Shown: positions 33,949-43,326, counted from the stretch's first letter. The stretch: 45,588 nucleotides of DNA from Photorhabdus bodei (GCF_003287735.1 NZ_NSCM01000040.1:1-45588), one strand, 5' to 3'. The notes: generated from the sequence alone by a model not told the origin. Translations and numbers: made by a program.

Positions 33949-36225
33949 ATGAAAATAATGACAAAGATAGCAGGGGCTGGTGTGGTTTTCATTGGGCTTC
34001 AAGGGTTTGCTTATGGCGAGGAAAAGCAAGAGAGAAAATCAGATAAGGTGATGAAATTCAGTAGCCTTAAGGTTTCTGGTTCACAGGATGATGCGGAAGT
34101 GAGAGCAATGGAAAGGCCCGGTTCATACAGTTCTAAAGGAGAAGATACAAAACTTCAATCAACGGATAGCATATTACGTAGTATGCCTGGGACCTATACG
34201 CAAATAGATCCGGGGCAGGGAACCGTGAGTGTGAATATTCGTGGATTAAGTGGATTTGGGCGAGTAAATATGATGGTTGATGGTGTTAGCCAGAGTTTTT
34301 ATGGTACATCTCCGACGAGTCCAGCTCACGGTACTACTTATAACCAATTTGGTACAATCATTGATCCCAATTTTATTGTAGGAGTTGATGTCAATCGTGG
34401 TCAATCTGATGGCTCAGCGAGTGTTAATGCATTAGTGGGTAGCGCTAATTTTCGCACAATTGGTGTAGATGATGTGATATTCGCAGGGAATTCATTGGGA
34501 GTACGTACAAAAACAGCGTATGGAAATAATGGTGTTGGCTATAATGGTATGATAGCGGTTGCAGGTAAAACACCTGCTTTCAGTTCTGAAGGTTCAATAG
34601 GTGCTATGCTAGCTGTCAGCGGGCATTCAATTGATGCACATTATAAGAATGGCGACGGAGTATTAAGCGATGAGTTTGTTACAGATAAATCGTTTAAGCA
34701 AAAACCTAATTCTCAATTAATGAAAATAAAAATTGAACCAAATGAATTTCATGATATGGAGCTAAGTGGCCGGAACTATCACAATAAATTTACTCGCCGT
34801 CATATTGATAGTCGGGATATTTATTTAAAATATAATTACACTCCATTTAGTGAATGGGTTGATATAAAATTACTGGTTAGCACCAGTGAGAGTAGTCAAC
34901 GTTATGAAGGTGATTCACTTTTTAAGTTGCTAAATAGTAATGCAAAAAATAAATCAGATGCAATAGATATCAATAATATTAGTCGCTTCGACTATGGTGA
35001 TACAAATTTTGAGTTAACATTTGGCAGTAAGTTGATGGAAACCGAATATAGCAGGACAACAAATAGTGTTTATTCTGGTCGAGGTAAAGATGAAAAAGAA
35101 AAGAACGAATATAAAAAGAAAGATAGTGAAGTAAAAGAAAATAATGTTTTCGCGCCAAGTGGTAAACAAGATATTGCCAGTATTTATGGTGGATTAAAAA
35201 TAAATCGTGGAATTTATCAGGCAGATATTACGTTTAATTATATGGATTACAGTGTCAAAGGCTATAAACCGGCTTGTGATCTGCGGATTCCTTGTTTTCC
35301 CCAGGGAGCAACCGAATTGGATTTAAAAGAACATGGGTTTAATCCAGGTATTTTACTATCAGCAGAAATTATTCCTGAGTTCCAACCATTCGTAAGTTAT
35401 GCCCGTTCAATGAGAGCACCAAATATTCAGGAGACTTTCTATAGTAATGAAGGTGGTGGATCTATGAACCCATTTTTGAAAGGAGAGTCATCAGACACTT
35501 ATCAAATTGGTTTTAACAGTTTCCGCCCAGATTTAATTGTAAAGGGAGATACTTTCCGTCTGAAAGCTGCTTGGTATCATACTAAAGTAAAAAATTATAT
35601 TCTCAGTGATATCTGGCTTATATGTGGCAATAGGAAAAAATGTAAAGACGATAGTTCGACAGATTACAATGAAGTCGATCCTAACATTAAAATGTATATT
35701 TATCACAATAGCTTGACTCCGGTAAAAATACGCGGATATGAAATTGCTGCTGATTATGATGCTGGTATGTTTTATAGCAAATTGGCTTATAGTTGGCAAA
35801 AAACGCGCCAGCCAACCTCTGCCGCTACAGCGCATTTTGGTGCAGAGCCGTTGTCACAATTACCTGATAGCTTTATGACGTTGGATACCGGTGTTCGTTT
35901 ATTTAATGAGAAATTCCGTGTTGGTGCGATTGTTAAATATACCGGTGATTCTCATAGGCTGGACCCAGATCAATATAATTTTGATGAAGATGGGAGGGTT
36001 GTACAGCAAAAAGAACCTAAAATTCCAACGATAGTCGATCTTTATAGCGATTATCAGATAAATCACAATGTGCTGCTGAAATTCTCAGTACAGAATTTGG
36101 CAAATAAAAATTACTCTGAAGCACTTAATCGTGCAAACTCTTCTCCATTAATGACTGAGCAAACTTCGGCTATGCAAACCGCTCGGGGCCGGACTTATAT
36201 TGTCGGCGCAGAAATTCGTTTCTGA
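33949..36225 (+). CDS. hasR: TonB-dependent haem receptor (HasR-like)
   Basis: A ~758-residue outer-membrane receptor. A signal peptide (MTKIAGAGVVFIGLQGFAYG) is followed by a TonB-box-like segment near KVMKFSSLKVSG. The plug domain contains TDSILRSMPGTYTQIDPGQG and VNIRGLSGFGRVNMMVDGV. The 22-strand barrel has the haem-receptor hallmark SMRAPNIQETFYSNEGG and a C-terminal Phe (GAEIRF). Two Cys pairs (ACDLRIPC, ICGNRKKC) are typical of Yersinia-type HasR-like proteins. I take the ATG at 33949; ATG 33940 is possible. Neighbours are HasB-like TonB and ChaN-like protein. No HasA hemophore or HasDE exporter lies here. Confidence 0.85.
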   Translation: MKIMTKIAGAGVVFIGLQGFAYGEEKQERKSDKVMKFSSLKVSGSQDDAEVRAMERPGSYSSKGEDTKLQSTDSILRSMPGTYTQIDPGQGTVSVNIRGLSGFGRVNMMVDGVSQSFYGTSPTSPAHGTTYNQFGTIIDPNFIVGVDVNRGQSDGSASVNALVGSANFRTIGVDDVIFAGNSLGVRTKTAYGNNGVGYNGMIAVAGKTPAFSSEGSIGAMLAVSGHSIDAHYKNGDGVLSDEFVTDKSFKQKPNSQLMKIKIEPNEFHDMELSGRNYHNKFTRRHIDSRDIYLKYNYTPFSEWVDIKLLVSTSESSQRYEGDSLFKLLNSNAKNKSDAIDINNISRFDYGDTNFELTFGSKLMETEYSRTTNSVYSGRGKDEKEKNEYKKKDSEVKENNVFAPSGKQDIASIYGGLKINRGIYQADITFNYMDYSVKGYKPACDLRIPCFPQGATELDLKEHGFNPGILLSAEIIPEFQPFVSYARSMRAPNIQETFYSNEGGGSMNPFLKGESSDTYQIGFNSFRPDLIVKGDTFRLKAAWYHTKVKNYILSDIWLICGNRKKCKDDSSTDYNEVDPNIKMYIYHNSLTPVKIRGYEIAADYDAGMFYSKLAYSWQKTRQPTSAATAHFGAEPLSQLPDSFMTLDTGVRLFNEKFRVGAIVKYTGDSHRLDPDQYNFDEDGRVVQQKEPKIPTIVDLYSDYQINHNVLLKFSVQNLANKNYSEALNRANSSPLMTEQTSAMQTARGRTYIVGAEIRF

Positions 36226-36258
36226 CTTGTAGGAGAAATAAGTGGCAAAGGAAGGCCA

Positions 36259-37632
36259 CTATTTCAGATTTGCAGAGCGTTTTTTCCGTTCTTTTTTGAT
36301 TTTCAACACCTCACTTTCAATCCAGCCATCTTGTAAACGGGTATTCAGGACATCACCAACACGTACCTGTTTGGTTTGTTTCAGTAATTTTCCATCCGAT
36401 GTTTGACTAATGTTATAACCACGAGCCAGTGTTGCCAGAGGGCTAACGGCTTCCATCCGTGAACAGGAAACGGCAAATTTTTCTCTGGAACGGCTGATTT
36501 GCTTTTCAATCGCCTGTCTTAACCGAAAATCTTGTTGCTGAATCTGTTGGCTATACTGGTGGATCTGCGGGCTAGGTTCCACGTACCAGAGCCGTTGCTG
36601 TAATTTCTCATAAGCCAGGCTGCTTTGCTTTAAGTACCGTTGTAAGCTGTCAGTGAGTCGCTGGCGTAAATTGACCAGTAAGTTTTGCTGACGCGCTAGT
36701 CGTAAATGAGGGTGTTGTTGCTGTAAACGATGAGATAACAGACTGAAAACACGTTGTTTCTGGGCAAAGAAATAATCCATTGCCATCTCCAACCGCTGTT
36801 GTTGCGACTGAATTTGACGTAATAATTCGAGCTGATTACGGCTAACTAACTCAGCGGCCGCTGATGGCGTCGGGGCGCGTAAATCTGCCACAAAATCAGC
36901 AATGGTGACATCTGTTTCATGACCGACCGCACTGACTATCGGAATATCACTGTGAAAAATGGCTCTGGCGACACGTTCATCGTTGAAACTCCATAAGTCT
37001 TCTAAAGAGCCACCACCGCGCCCAACAATCAATACATCACACTCCCGACGCTTATTAGCTAATTCAATAGCTCGAATAATCTGCAATGGTGCTTCTGTGC
37101 CCTGAACCGCTGTTGGATAAATGATGATGGGTAATGATGGATCACGACGCTTTAAAATATTCAAAATATCATGCAGGGCTGCGCCACTGGTTGAAGTAAT
37201 GACACCAAGCTGTTGAGCAGGGGATGGCAGGGGCTTCTTGTGGCTTTGGTCAAATAATCCTTCGGCATCAAGTTTTTGTTTCAATAATTCAAACTGTTGC
37301 TGTAACAGGCCATCACCGGCGGGTTGCATATTTTCAACAATAAGCTGGTAATCTCCTCTTGGTTCATAAAGCGTGATTGTCGCGCGAACCAAAACTTGCT
37401 GACCATTTTGTGGCCTGAATGTTACCCGTTGATTGCTACTGCGAAACATTGCCGCCCGCACTTGGGCACGCTCATCTTTCAGCGTGAAATACCAGTGCCC
37501 GGAGGCGGGGTGAGAAAAATTGGATATTTCAGCGCTTAGCCAAATTCTGCCCATTTCCATTTCGAGCAGTTGCCGAACCGTCTGATTGAGACGGCTGACA
37601 GAAAAAATTCCAGTATTAAAAAGTAGTGACAT
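36259..37632 (-). CDS. xseA: Exodeoxyribonuclease VII large subunit XseA
   Basis: A 457-residue catalytic subunit of exonuclease VII. An N-terminal OB fold (FSVSRLNQTVRQLLEMEMG ... GHWYFTLKDERAQV) is followed by the conserved catalytic core GVITSTSGAALHDIL, VGRGGGSLEDLWSFNDE and SAVGHETDVTIADFVAD. A long coiled coil follows, then the terminal LARGYNIS and DGWIESEVLKI segment. The start MSLLFNTGIF at 37632 agrees with homologues. It is divergent from guaB, as in other enterics, and converges on the receptor gene with a small hairpin (AGTGGC/GCCACT, 36241-36260) at the junction. Confidence 0.96.
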   Translation of the reverse strand: MSLLFNTGIFSVSRLNQTVRQLLEMEMGRIWLSAEISNFSHPASGHWYFTLKDERAQVRAAMFRSSNQRVTFRPQNGQQVLVRATITLYEPRGDYQLIVENMQPAGDGLLQQQFELLKQKLDAEGLFDQSHKKPLPSPAQQLGVITSTSGAALHDILNILKRRDPSLPIIIYPTAVQGTEAPLQIIRAIELANKRRECDVLIVGRGGGSLEDLWSFNDERVARAIFHSDIPIVSAVGHETDVTIADFVADLRAPTPSAAAELVSRNQLELLRQIQSQQQRLEMAMDYFFAQKQRVFSLLSHRLQQQHPHLRLARQQNLLVNLRQRLTDSLQRYLKQSSLAYEKLQQRLWYVEPSPQIHQYSQQIQQQDFRLRQAIEKQISRSREKFAVSCSRMEAVSPLATLARGYNISQTSDGKLLKQTKQVRVGDVLNTRLQDGWIESEVLKIKKERKKRSANLK

Positions 37633-37700
37633 GTGAGAAAGATCAAATTTCAAAACAATAACTTAATATGCTGATACTAACCTTCATCATGAAGTAAGCA

Positions 37701-37758
37701 AGAAATTTTTTAATAAAATGCTGGAGGCAACCGATTACGTTCTGTATAATGCCGCGGC
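37701..37758 (+). promoter_or_regulatory. guaB promoter with GC-rich discriminator
   Basis: An A/T tract (37701-37718, UP-element-like) precedes a perfect -10 TATAAT (37745-37750). The discriminator is GCCGCGGC (37751-37758). This closely resembles the E. coli guaB promoter. A GC-rich discriminator is the mark of stringent (ppGpp/DksA) and growth-rate control. Confidence 0.75.
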
Positions 37759-37804
37759 AATATTTTATCCCTTAAATTTTCAGCAGCTTGGTGAGATATT
37801 GCTT

Positions 37805-39271
37805 ATGTTACGAATTAAAAAAGAAGCTTTAACCTTTGATGATGTTCTGTTAGTTCCTGCCCACTCTACTGTTTTACCTAACACTGCTGACCTGTCTACT
37901 CAACTGACTTCCTCCATTCGTTTGCAAGTTCCTATGTTGTCTGCCGCTATGGATACCGTCACCGAATCCGGTTTGGCTATTGCGTTGGCTCAGGAAGGTG
38001 GAATGGGTTTTATCCATAAAAATATGTCCATTGAGCGTCAGGCAGAAGAAGTTAGCCGAGTCAAAAAACATGAGAGTGGGGTAGTGACAGATCCAGTCAC
38101 TGTGGCACCTAAAACAACGCTGCGTGAAGTTAAGGAATTGACAGAACGTAATGGTTTCGCGGGTTATCCGGTTGTCACTGAAGGAAATGAGTTGGTTGGT
38201 ATTATTACTGGCCGTGATGTACGTTTCGTTACCGATTTGGATCAGCCTGTTACTGCGGTAATGACGCCTAAAGAGCGTCTGGTGACAGTAAAAGAAGGTG
38301 AAGCCCGTGAAGTTGTGTTGCAAAAAATGCACGAAAAACGTGTCGAAAAAGCGCTGGTAGTTGATGAAAACTTTCATCTACTTGGCATGATCACGGTTAA
38401 AGATTTTCAGAAAGCAGAACGTAAACCGAACGCCTGTAAGGATGAACGTGGCCGTTTACGTGTTGGTGCCGCGGTTGGTGCCGGTGCTGGCAATGAAGCG
38501 CGTATTGATGCACTGGTTGCCGCCGGTGTTGATGTTCTGCTTATTGATTCCTCGCATGGTCATTCTGAAGGGGTACTGCAACGTATCCGTGAAACCCGCG
38601 CTAAATACCCGAATCTACAAATTATTGGTGGTAACGTGGCGACTGGGGAAGGCGCAAAAGCGCTGGTAGCGGCTGGCGTCAATGCGGTTAAAGTCGGTAT
38701 TGGTCCCGGTTCTATCTGTACTACCCGTATTGTTACTGGTGTAGGAGTGCCACAAATTACCGCTATCTCTGATGCCGTTGAAGCGCTGGAAGGCACCGGC
38801 ATTCCAGTTATTGCTGATGGTGGTATTCGTTTCTCTGGCGATATTGCCAAAGCCATCGCCGCGGGAGCGTCGTGTGTTATGGTGGGCTCTATGTTGGCAG
38901 GGACAGAAGAATCACCAGGAGAAATTGAGCTCTACCAAGGACGTTCATTTAAATCTTATCGTGGTATGGGATCATTGGGGGCGATGTCCAAAGGCTCTTC
39001 TGATCGATATTTCCAAACTGATAATGCCGCAGACAAACTGGTGCCGGAAGGTATTGAAGGCCGTGTTGCCTATAAAGGCTTGCTGAAAAACATTGTCCAT
39101 CAGCAAATGGGAGGCTTGCGTTCCTGTATGGGGCTGACTGGTTGTGCAACTATTGATGAGTTGAGAACCAAAGCAGAATTTGTTCGCATCAGTAATGCCG
39201 GTATTCAGGAAAGCCACGTTCACGATGTCACTATCATCAAAGAGTCTCCAAACTACCGGTTAGGTTTGTAA
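37805..39271 (+). CDS. guaB: IMP dehydrogenase GuaB
   Basis: A 488-residue enzyme converting IMP to XMP, the committed step of GMP synthesis. A catalytic barrel (LTFDDVLLVPAHS ... GIGPGSICTTRIVTGVG with the active-site Cys) is interrupted by a CBS-domain pair (about 95-200: MTPKERLVTVKEG and related segments). The flap RGMGSLGAMSKGSSDRYF and the tail YRLGL are conserved. The start at 37805 gives the E. coli length; the upstream in-frame extension to 37718 runs through the promoter. It forms the guaBA operon with guaA, with an attenuator-like hairpin between them. Confidence 0.97.
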   Translation: MLRIKKEALTFDDVLLVPAHSTVLPNTADLSTQLTSSIRLQVPMLSAAMDTVTESGLAIALAQEGGMGFIHKNMSIERQAEEVSRVKKHESGVVTDPVTVAPKTTLREVKELTERNGFAGYPVVTEGNELVGIITGRDVRFVTDLDQPVTAVMTPKERLVTVKEGEAREVVLQKMHEKRVEKALVVDENFHLLGMITVKDFQKAERKPNACKDERGRLRVGAAVGAGAGNEARIDALVAAGVDVLLIDSSHGHSEGVLQRIRETRAKYPNLQIIGGNVATGEGAKALVAAGVNAVKVGIGPGSICTTRIVTGVGVPQITAISDAVEALEGTGIPVIADGGIRFSGDIAKAIAAGASCVMVGSMLAGTEESPGEIELYQGRSFKSYRGMGSLGAMSKGSSDRYFQTDNAADKLVPEGIEGRVAYKGLLKNIVHQQMGGLRSCMGLTGCATIDELRTKAEFVRISNAGIQESHVHDVTIIKESPNYRLGL

Positions 39272-39283
39272 TCCATATTTATT

Positions 39284-39315
39284 GTGGCCCATATAAGGGC
39301 CACTTATCTTTATTT
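39284..39315 (+). terminator. Hairpin between guaB and guaA
   Basis: GTGGCCC (39284-39290) pairs with GGGCCAC (39297-39303), with a 6-nt loop, followed by TTATCTTTATTTGTT. It looks like a partial terminator that would lower guaA relative to guaB. Confidence 0.7.
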
Positions 39316-39344
39316 GTTACTTGTTTTTTTGGAATTCACCGCAC

Positions 39345-40922
39345 ATGACAACTAATATCCATCAGCACCGCATTCTTATCCTTGATTTTGGTTCGCAATA
39401 TACTCAATTGATTGCTCGCCGTATCCGTGAAATCGGGGTTTATTGTGAACTTTGGGCATGGGATGTCACTGAAGAGCAAATCCGCGAATTTAACCCAAGC
39501 GGCATTATTCTTTCCGGTGGCCCGGAAAGTACCACAGCACAAGGAAGCCCACGTGCTCCTGAATATGTTTTCAACGCTGGCGTTCCGGTTCTGGGCGTTT
39601 GCTATGGCATGCAAACGATGTCAGTACAGTTTGGTGGTAAGGTAGAAGATTCTACTGAGCGTGAATTTGGGTATGCTCAGGTTGAGATTAAAGCGGAGAG
39701 TGCATTATTCCGTGGGATCCAAGATTCATTAAATGAGCAAGGTAAACCATCATTGGATGTATGGATGAGTCACGGTGATAAAGTTACTGCAATTCCCGAG
39801 GACTTTATCACTATCGCCAGCACTGATACCTGTCCATTTGCCATCATAGCAAATGAAGAAAAACGTTTTTATGGCGTGCAATTCCACCCGGAAGTCACTC
39901 ATACCCATCAGGGACAGCGTATATTGGAACGTTTTGTACTGGATGTATGCCAATGTGAAGCGTTGTGGACGCCTGCTTCTATTATCGAAGATACCGTTGT
40001 ACGCCTGCGTGAACAGGTTGGTGAGGATCACGTTATTTTGGGGCTGTCCGGTGGTGTTGATTCCTCTGTCACTGCATTGTTACTGCATCGTGCAATTGGT
40101 AACCGCCTGACCTGTGTATTTGTTGATAATGGTTTACTGCGTTTGAATGAAGCCACTCAAGTGATGGAAATGTTTGCCGGCAAATTTGGACTGAATATTG
40201 TTCATGTTCCCGCAGAAGATCGCTTCCTGACTGCACTGGCTGGCATCAATGATCCTGAAGAGAAGCGTAAAACAATTGGTCGTGTATTTGTTGAAGTCTT
40301 TGATGAAGAGGCGAGCAAACAGGCTCAGGTTAAATGGCTGGCACAGGGCACTATATATCCGGATGTCATCGAATCAGCAGCATCTGCGACAGGCAAAGCA
40401 CACGTTATCAAATCTCATCATAACGTAGGTGGTTTGCCGGAAGAGATGAAATTGGGTTTGGTGGAACCGCTGAAAGAGTTGTTCAAAGATGAAGTACGTA
40501 AGATTGGTTTGGAATTGGGATTGCCTTATGACATGTTGAACCGTCATCCATTCCCAGGCCCTGGCTTGGGTGTTCGTGTACTGGGTGAAGTGAAGAAAGA
40601 GTACTGCGATTTGCTGCGTTGTGCAGATGCTATTTTCATCGAAGAGCTGCATAAGGCTGATTTGTACAATAAAGTCAGCCAGGCGTTTACTGTATTCTTG
40701 CCAGTTCGCTCCGTGGGCGTGATGGGGGATGGTCGTAAATATGACTGGGTTGTTTCGTTACGGGCAGTAGAAACGATTGATTTTATGACCGCACATTGGG
40801 CGCATTTACCATACGATTTCCTGGGTCGGGTTTCTAACCGGATCATCAATGAAGTCAATGGGATATCAAGAGTTGTCTATGATGTCAGCGGTAAACCACC
40901 TGCGACTATTGAGTGGGAATGA
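39345..40922 (+). CDS. guaA: GMP synthase (glutamine-hydrolysing) GuaA
   Basis: A 525-residue enzyme aminating XMP to GMP. The N-terminal class I glutaminase has GVCYGMQ (nucleophile Cys) and FHPEVTHT (His-Glu). The ATP-pyrophosphatase domain has GLSGGVDSSV. The C-terminal dimerisation domain ends PPATIEWE. Start MTTNIHQHRI at 39345. The foreign GC-rich block begins at its very stop codon, so the gene is intact but has lost its native downstream region. The guaA 3' end is a known integration hot spot for genomic islands. Confidence 0.97.
   Translation: MTTNIHQHRILILDFGSQYTQLIARRIREIGVYCELWAWDVTEEQIREFNPSGIILSGGPESTTAQGSPRAPEYVFNAGVPVLGVCYGMQTMSVQFGGKVEDSTEREFGYAQVEIKAESALFRGIQDSLNEQGKPSLDVWMSHGDKVTAIPEDFITIASTDTCPFAIIANEEKRFYGVQFHPEVTHTHQGQRILERFVLDVCQCEALWTPASIIEDTVVRLREQVGEDHVILGLSGGVDSSVTALLLHRAIGNRLTCVFVDNGLLRLNEATQVMEMFAGKFGLNIVHVPAEDRFLTALAGINDPEEKRKTIGRVFVEVFDEEASKQAQVKWLAQGTIYPDVIESAASATGKAHVIKSHHNVGGLPEEMKLGLVEPLKELFKDEVRKIGLELGLPYDMLNRHPFPGPGLGVRVLGEVKKEYCDLLRCADAIFIEELHKADLYNKVSQAFTVFLPVRSVGVMGDGRKYDWVVSLRAVETIDFMTAHWAHLPYDFLGRVSNRIINEVNGISRVVYDVSGKPPATIEWE
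40911..40919 (+). repeat. Left copy of a 9 bp direct repeat flanking the GC-rich block
   Basis: GAGTGGGAA at the end of guaA, repeated at 44212-44220 where the sequence returns to chromosomal base composition. It is a candidate att-type repeat. The right copy is not followed by the guaA stop TGA, so it would not restore the gene exactly. Confidence 0.4.
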
Positions 40923-41157
40923 TCCCGCGTCCGGCATAGACCGGCACCTGGACCTGCAGCGCGACGCGCTCAAGCAGGCCGGGCTTGCAGCAGCCCGCGC
41001 ACGTGGCCGCAAACCGAAGCTAGACGACCAGCAGGTGCGCGAGATCAAAGCCCTGTTGCGCGATCCCGATATTCAGGTGGCCGAGGTAGCCCGCCGTTAT
41101 GGCGTGTCTCGAACCACACTTTACAAGCACGTCGGCGTCATCACGCCGCGCCAATGA
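40923..41157 (+). pseudogene. Serine resolvase with internal deletion (Tn3-type)
   Basis: The frame reads DRHLDLQRDALKQAG and continues at once as LAAARARGRKPKL. The first piece is from near the N-terminus of Tn3-family resolvases and the second from after the catalytic domain; ~110 residues between them are missing. The first residues with the catalytic Ser are also gone. The C-terminal helix-turn-helix (VAEVARRYGVSRTTLYKHVG) is intact. In-frame reading upstream runs into guaA out of phase. It cannot be a recombinase; at most a short DNA-binding protein remains. High GC marks transposon origin. Confidence 0.8.
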
Positions 41158-42914
41158 GGATTTGGGATGACCCAACAACTAGATGCGCAGACAGCGTGCG
41201 CAGCAAGGTTACTCCTAGAGCTGTTGCAGTGCCTGTATGTCCCGTCACGGCAGCGACTGAGGCTTTGGCGACAGAGGGCGGGCTCGAAGCCCGAGGGGCC
41301 ATTTTCACGCGCTTTGAGGTGGTGGATTTCATTCTCGACTTGGTTGGTTACACAGAGGATCAACCGCTTCACGAAAAGCGGCTTTTGGAGCCGTCATTTG
41401 GTGGTGGCGACTTTCTGTTGCCGATCATTGAGCGGCTACTGAGTGCATGGCGGGCAGCAAGGCCGAGTGGTTCCGCGCTCGACGAACTAACCGATGCAAT
41501 CCGGGCGGTGGAATTGCACCACGAGACCTTTAAGAGCACCAAAGCTGCCGTTGTCGCACTGCTCAGGCGGCAAGGGATCGCTGCGAATGCTGCGGTTACG
41601 TTGGCTAGTTACTGGCTGTCGCAAGGCGATTTCCTGCTGGCACCGCTGGAGGGGCAATTTGATTTTGTGGTTGGCAACCCACCCTATGTTCGTCAGGAGT
41701 TGATTCCGGCGCCGCTGCTTGCAGAATATCGTAGTCGTTACCTGACGATGTATGACCGGGCAGATATCTACATTCCCTTCATTGAGCGGTCTCTGTCAGT
41801 TTTGTCGGATGGTGGCAGCCTAGGCTTCATCTGCGCTGATCGCTGGATGAAAAACCGCTATGGCGGGCCACTGCGCAGCCTCGTAGCCGAGCGGTTCCAC
41901 CTGAAAGTCTATGTCGACATGGTGGATACACCTGCCTTCCACTCCGATGTAATTGCTTACCCAGCAATCACTATCATCAGCCGTGAAGTGCCGGGGCCAA
42001 CGCGCATCGCTTACCGCCCGGCTATTGACCGTGCGACGCTGACCGCATTGGCAGGTTTGCTCAAAGCACCTTCGCTGCCGAAGGAAGTCGGCCCGGCGCG
42101 TGAACTTGCCCGAGTGACCAACGGTTCGGAGCCGTGGTTGCTGGAGTCGTTCGACCAGATGGCGGTTATTCGCCGTCTGGAGGGGGACTTTCCCCTGCTG
42201 GAAGAGGCAGGGTGTAAGGTCGGGATCGGTGTTGCGACTGGCGCGGACAAAGCATTTATCGGGGATTTCGACGCGCTTAATGTTGAGCCAGACCGGAAGG
42301 TGCCGCTGGTAACAACCAAAGACATCATGACTGGCGAAGTGGAGTGGCGCGGTCTGGGTGTTATCAACCCCTTTGCTGAGCAGGGCGGACTGGTCGATCT
42401 TGACGAGTATCCCCGTCTGCGGCGCTACCTTGAGGCTCGACGAGAGGTGATCGCTGGGCGTCACTGTGCGCAGAAAGCTCCGGCCAACTGGTATCGCACA
42501 ATTGACCGCATCATGCCGTCGTTGGCTGCGAGGCCAAAGCTCCTGATTCCAGATATCAAGGGACAGGCGCATATCGTCTATGAAAATGGTGAACTGTATC
42601 CTCACCACAACCTCTACTACGTCACGTCAGACGACTGGGATTTACGGGCCTTGCAGGCTGTCCTGCTATCCGCTGTCACTCGTCTGTTTGTGGCGACCTA
42701 TTCAACGAAAATGCGGGGTGGATTCCTACGCTTCCAAGCTCAGTACCTGCGCCGCATTCGCATTCCGCACTGGGCTGAAGTGTCAGAACCGCTGCGCCGT
42801 GAGTTAGCCGAGGCTGCTATCAAACGGGACTTGCAAGCTTGCAACCGGGCTGTGTTCAGGCTCTACGACCTAAGCCAAGAAGAACGATCTGCCCTCGGGG
42901 GAAATGGAGAATAA
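41154..42914 (+). CDS. Adenine-N6 DNA methyltransferase, PaeR7I/XhoI-type (Eco57I-like)
   Basis: Up to 586 residues. The S-adenosylmethionine motif EPSFGGGDFLLP (about 78) and catalytic NPPYVRQEL (about 177) mark a gamma-class N6-adenine methyltransferase. The C-terminal half is the target-recognition region. GAIFTRFEVVDFILDLVGYT and the following gene identify the PaeR7I/XhoI type, which protects CTCGAG; specificity is inferred. The start is unsure: ATG 41154 overlaps the resolvase stop, while an ATG at 41167 has a better Shine-Dalgarno but is in another frame, so an N-terminal frameshift or rearrangement is possible. The core is intact, so it is probably active. Confidence 0.85.
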   Translation: MRIWDDPTTRCADSVRSKVTPRAVAVPVCPVTAATEALATEGGLEARGAIFTRFEVVDFILDLVGYTEDQPLHEKRLLEPSFGGGDFLLPIIERLLSAWRAARPSGSALDELTDAIRAVELHHETFKSTKAAVVALLRRQGIAANAAVTLASYWLSQGDFLLAPLEGQFDFVVGNPPYVRQELIPAPLLAEYRSRYLTMYDRADIYIPFIERSLSVLSDGGSLGFICADRWMKNRYGGPLRSLVAERFHLKVYVDMVDTPAFHSDVIAYPAITIISREVPGPTRIAYRPAIDRATLTALAGLLKAPSLPKEVGPARELARVTNGSEPWLLESFDQMAVIRRLEGDFPLLEEAGCKVGIGVATGADKAFIGDFDALNVEPDRKVPLVTTKDIMTGEVEWRGLGVINPFAEQGGLVDLDEYPRLRRYLEARREVIAGRHCAQKAPANWYRTIDRIMPSLAARPKLLIPDIKGQAHIVYENGELYPHHNLYYVTSDDWDLRALQAVLLSAVTRLFVATYSTKMRGGFLRFQAQYLRRIRIPHWAEVSEPLRRELAEAAIKRDLQACNRAVFRLYDLSQEERSALGGNGE

Positions 42915-43313
42915 ATGGCGCTCGATCTCGTCGACTACGAACAGAAAGCCCGCGAAGCCGTGAAGGCGTTTTGGGGCAACCGCGAAGCAGCTTTCGGCAA
43001 GCAACCGCGTCCATTTGTAGGGTGGATGATGATGGTTGAGGATGCGCCGGAGTTTCGTAAATCCGTCCGCGACTCGTCGCCACACTTTCCTGTGTTCGAG
43101 GAATTCAAGGGCGCGTCATATCTCAAGCGGTATGACCTGCTGTGTCAGCGACTGGTGCAGGAGCAGCTTTACACTACCGCTGCCGTCATCGCGGCGGAGC
43201 GCAGCGCGGTGAATACCGGCGATTTCGCGGAGCTGTCCTCGATGACCAGCCTCAAAACGTTCGTGGCAGCTTTGGCAGGCCACGTTGCGGCAGAAGCGGC
43301 ACGGTTGGGCTGA
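42915..43313 (+). pseudogene. PaeR7I/XhoI-type restriction endonuclease with catalytic core deleted
   Basis: A 132-residue frame behind a good GGAG. Residues 1-25 (MALDLVDYEQKAREAVKAFW and on to GNREA) match the start of PaeR7I-type endonucleases. From residue ~27 (FGKQPRPFVGWMMMVED ... EFKGASYLKRYDLLC ... SLKTFVAALAGHVA) it matches their last ~105 residues. The middle ~110 residues, which hold the metal-binding nuclease centre, are missing in frame. The usual length is near 245. Family knowledge is from memory. The protein should be inactive as a nuclease; it could still fold as a partial subunit. It lies directly after its methyltransferase gene. Confidence 0.75.
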
Positions 43314-43326
43314 GATAGGAGCACCA

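Noticed and set aside
41167..41442. ATG at 41167 with a good Shine-Dalgarno as the real methyltransferase start
   Set aside because: It is out of frame with the conserved motifs. It would need a frameshift near 41270-41290, which I cannot prove; noted in the methyltransferase entry.
41820..42608. 262-residue minus-strand open frame inside the methyltransferase gene
   Set aside because: It is a shadow frame favoured by high GC. The plus-strand frame has clear methyltransferase motifs.
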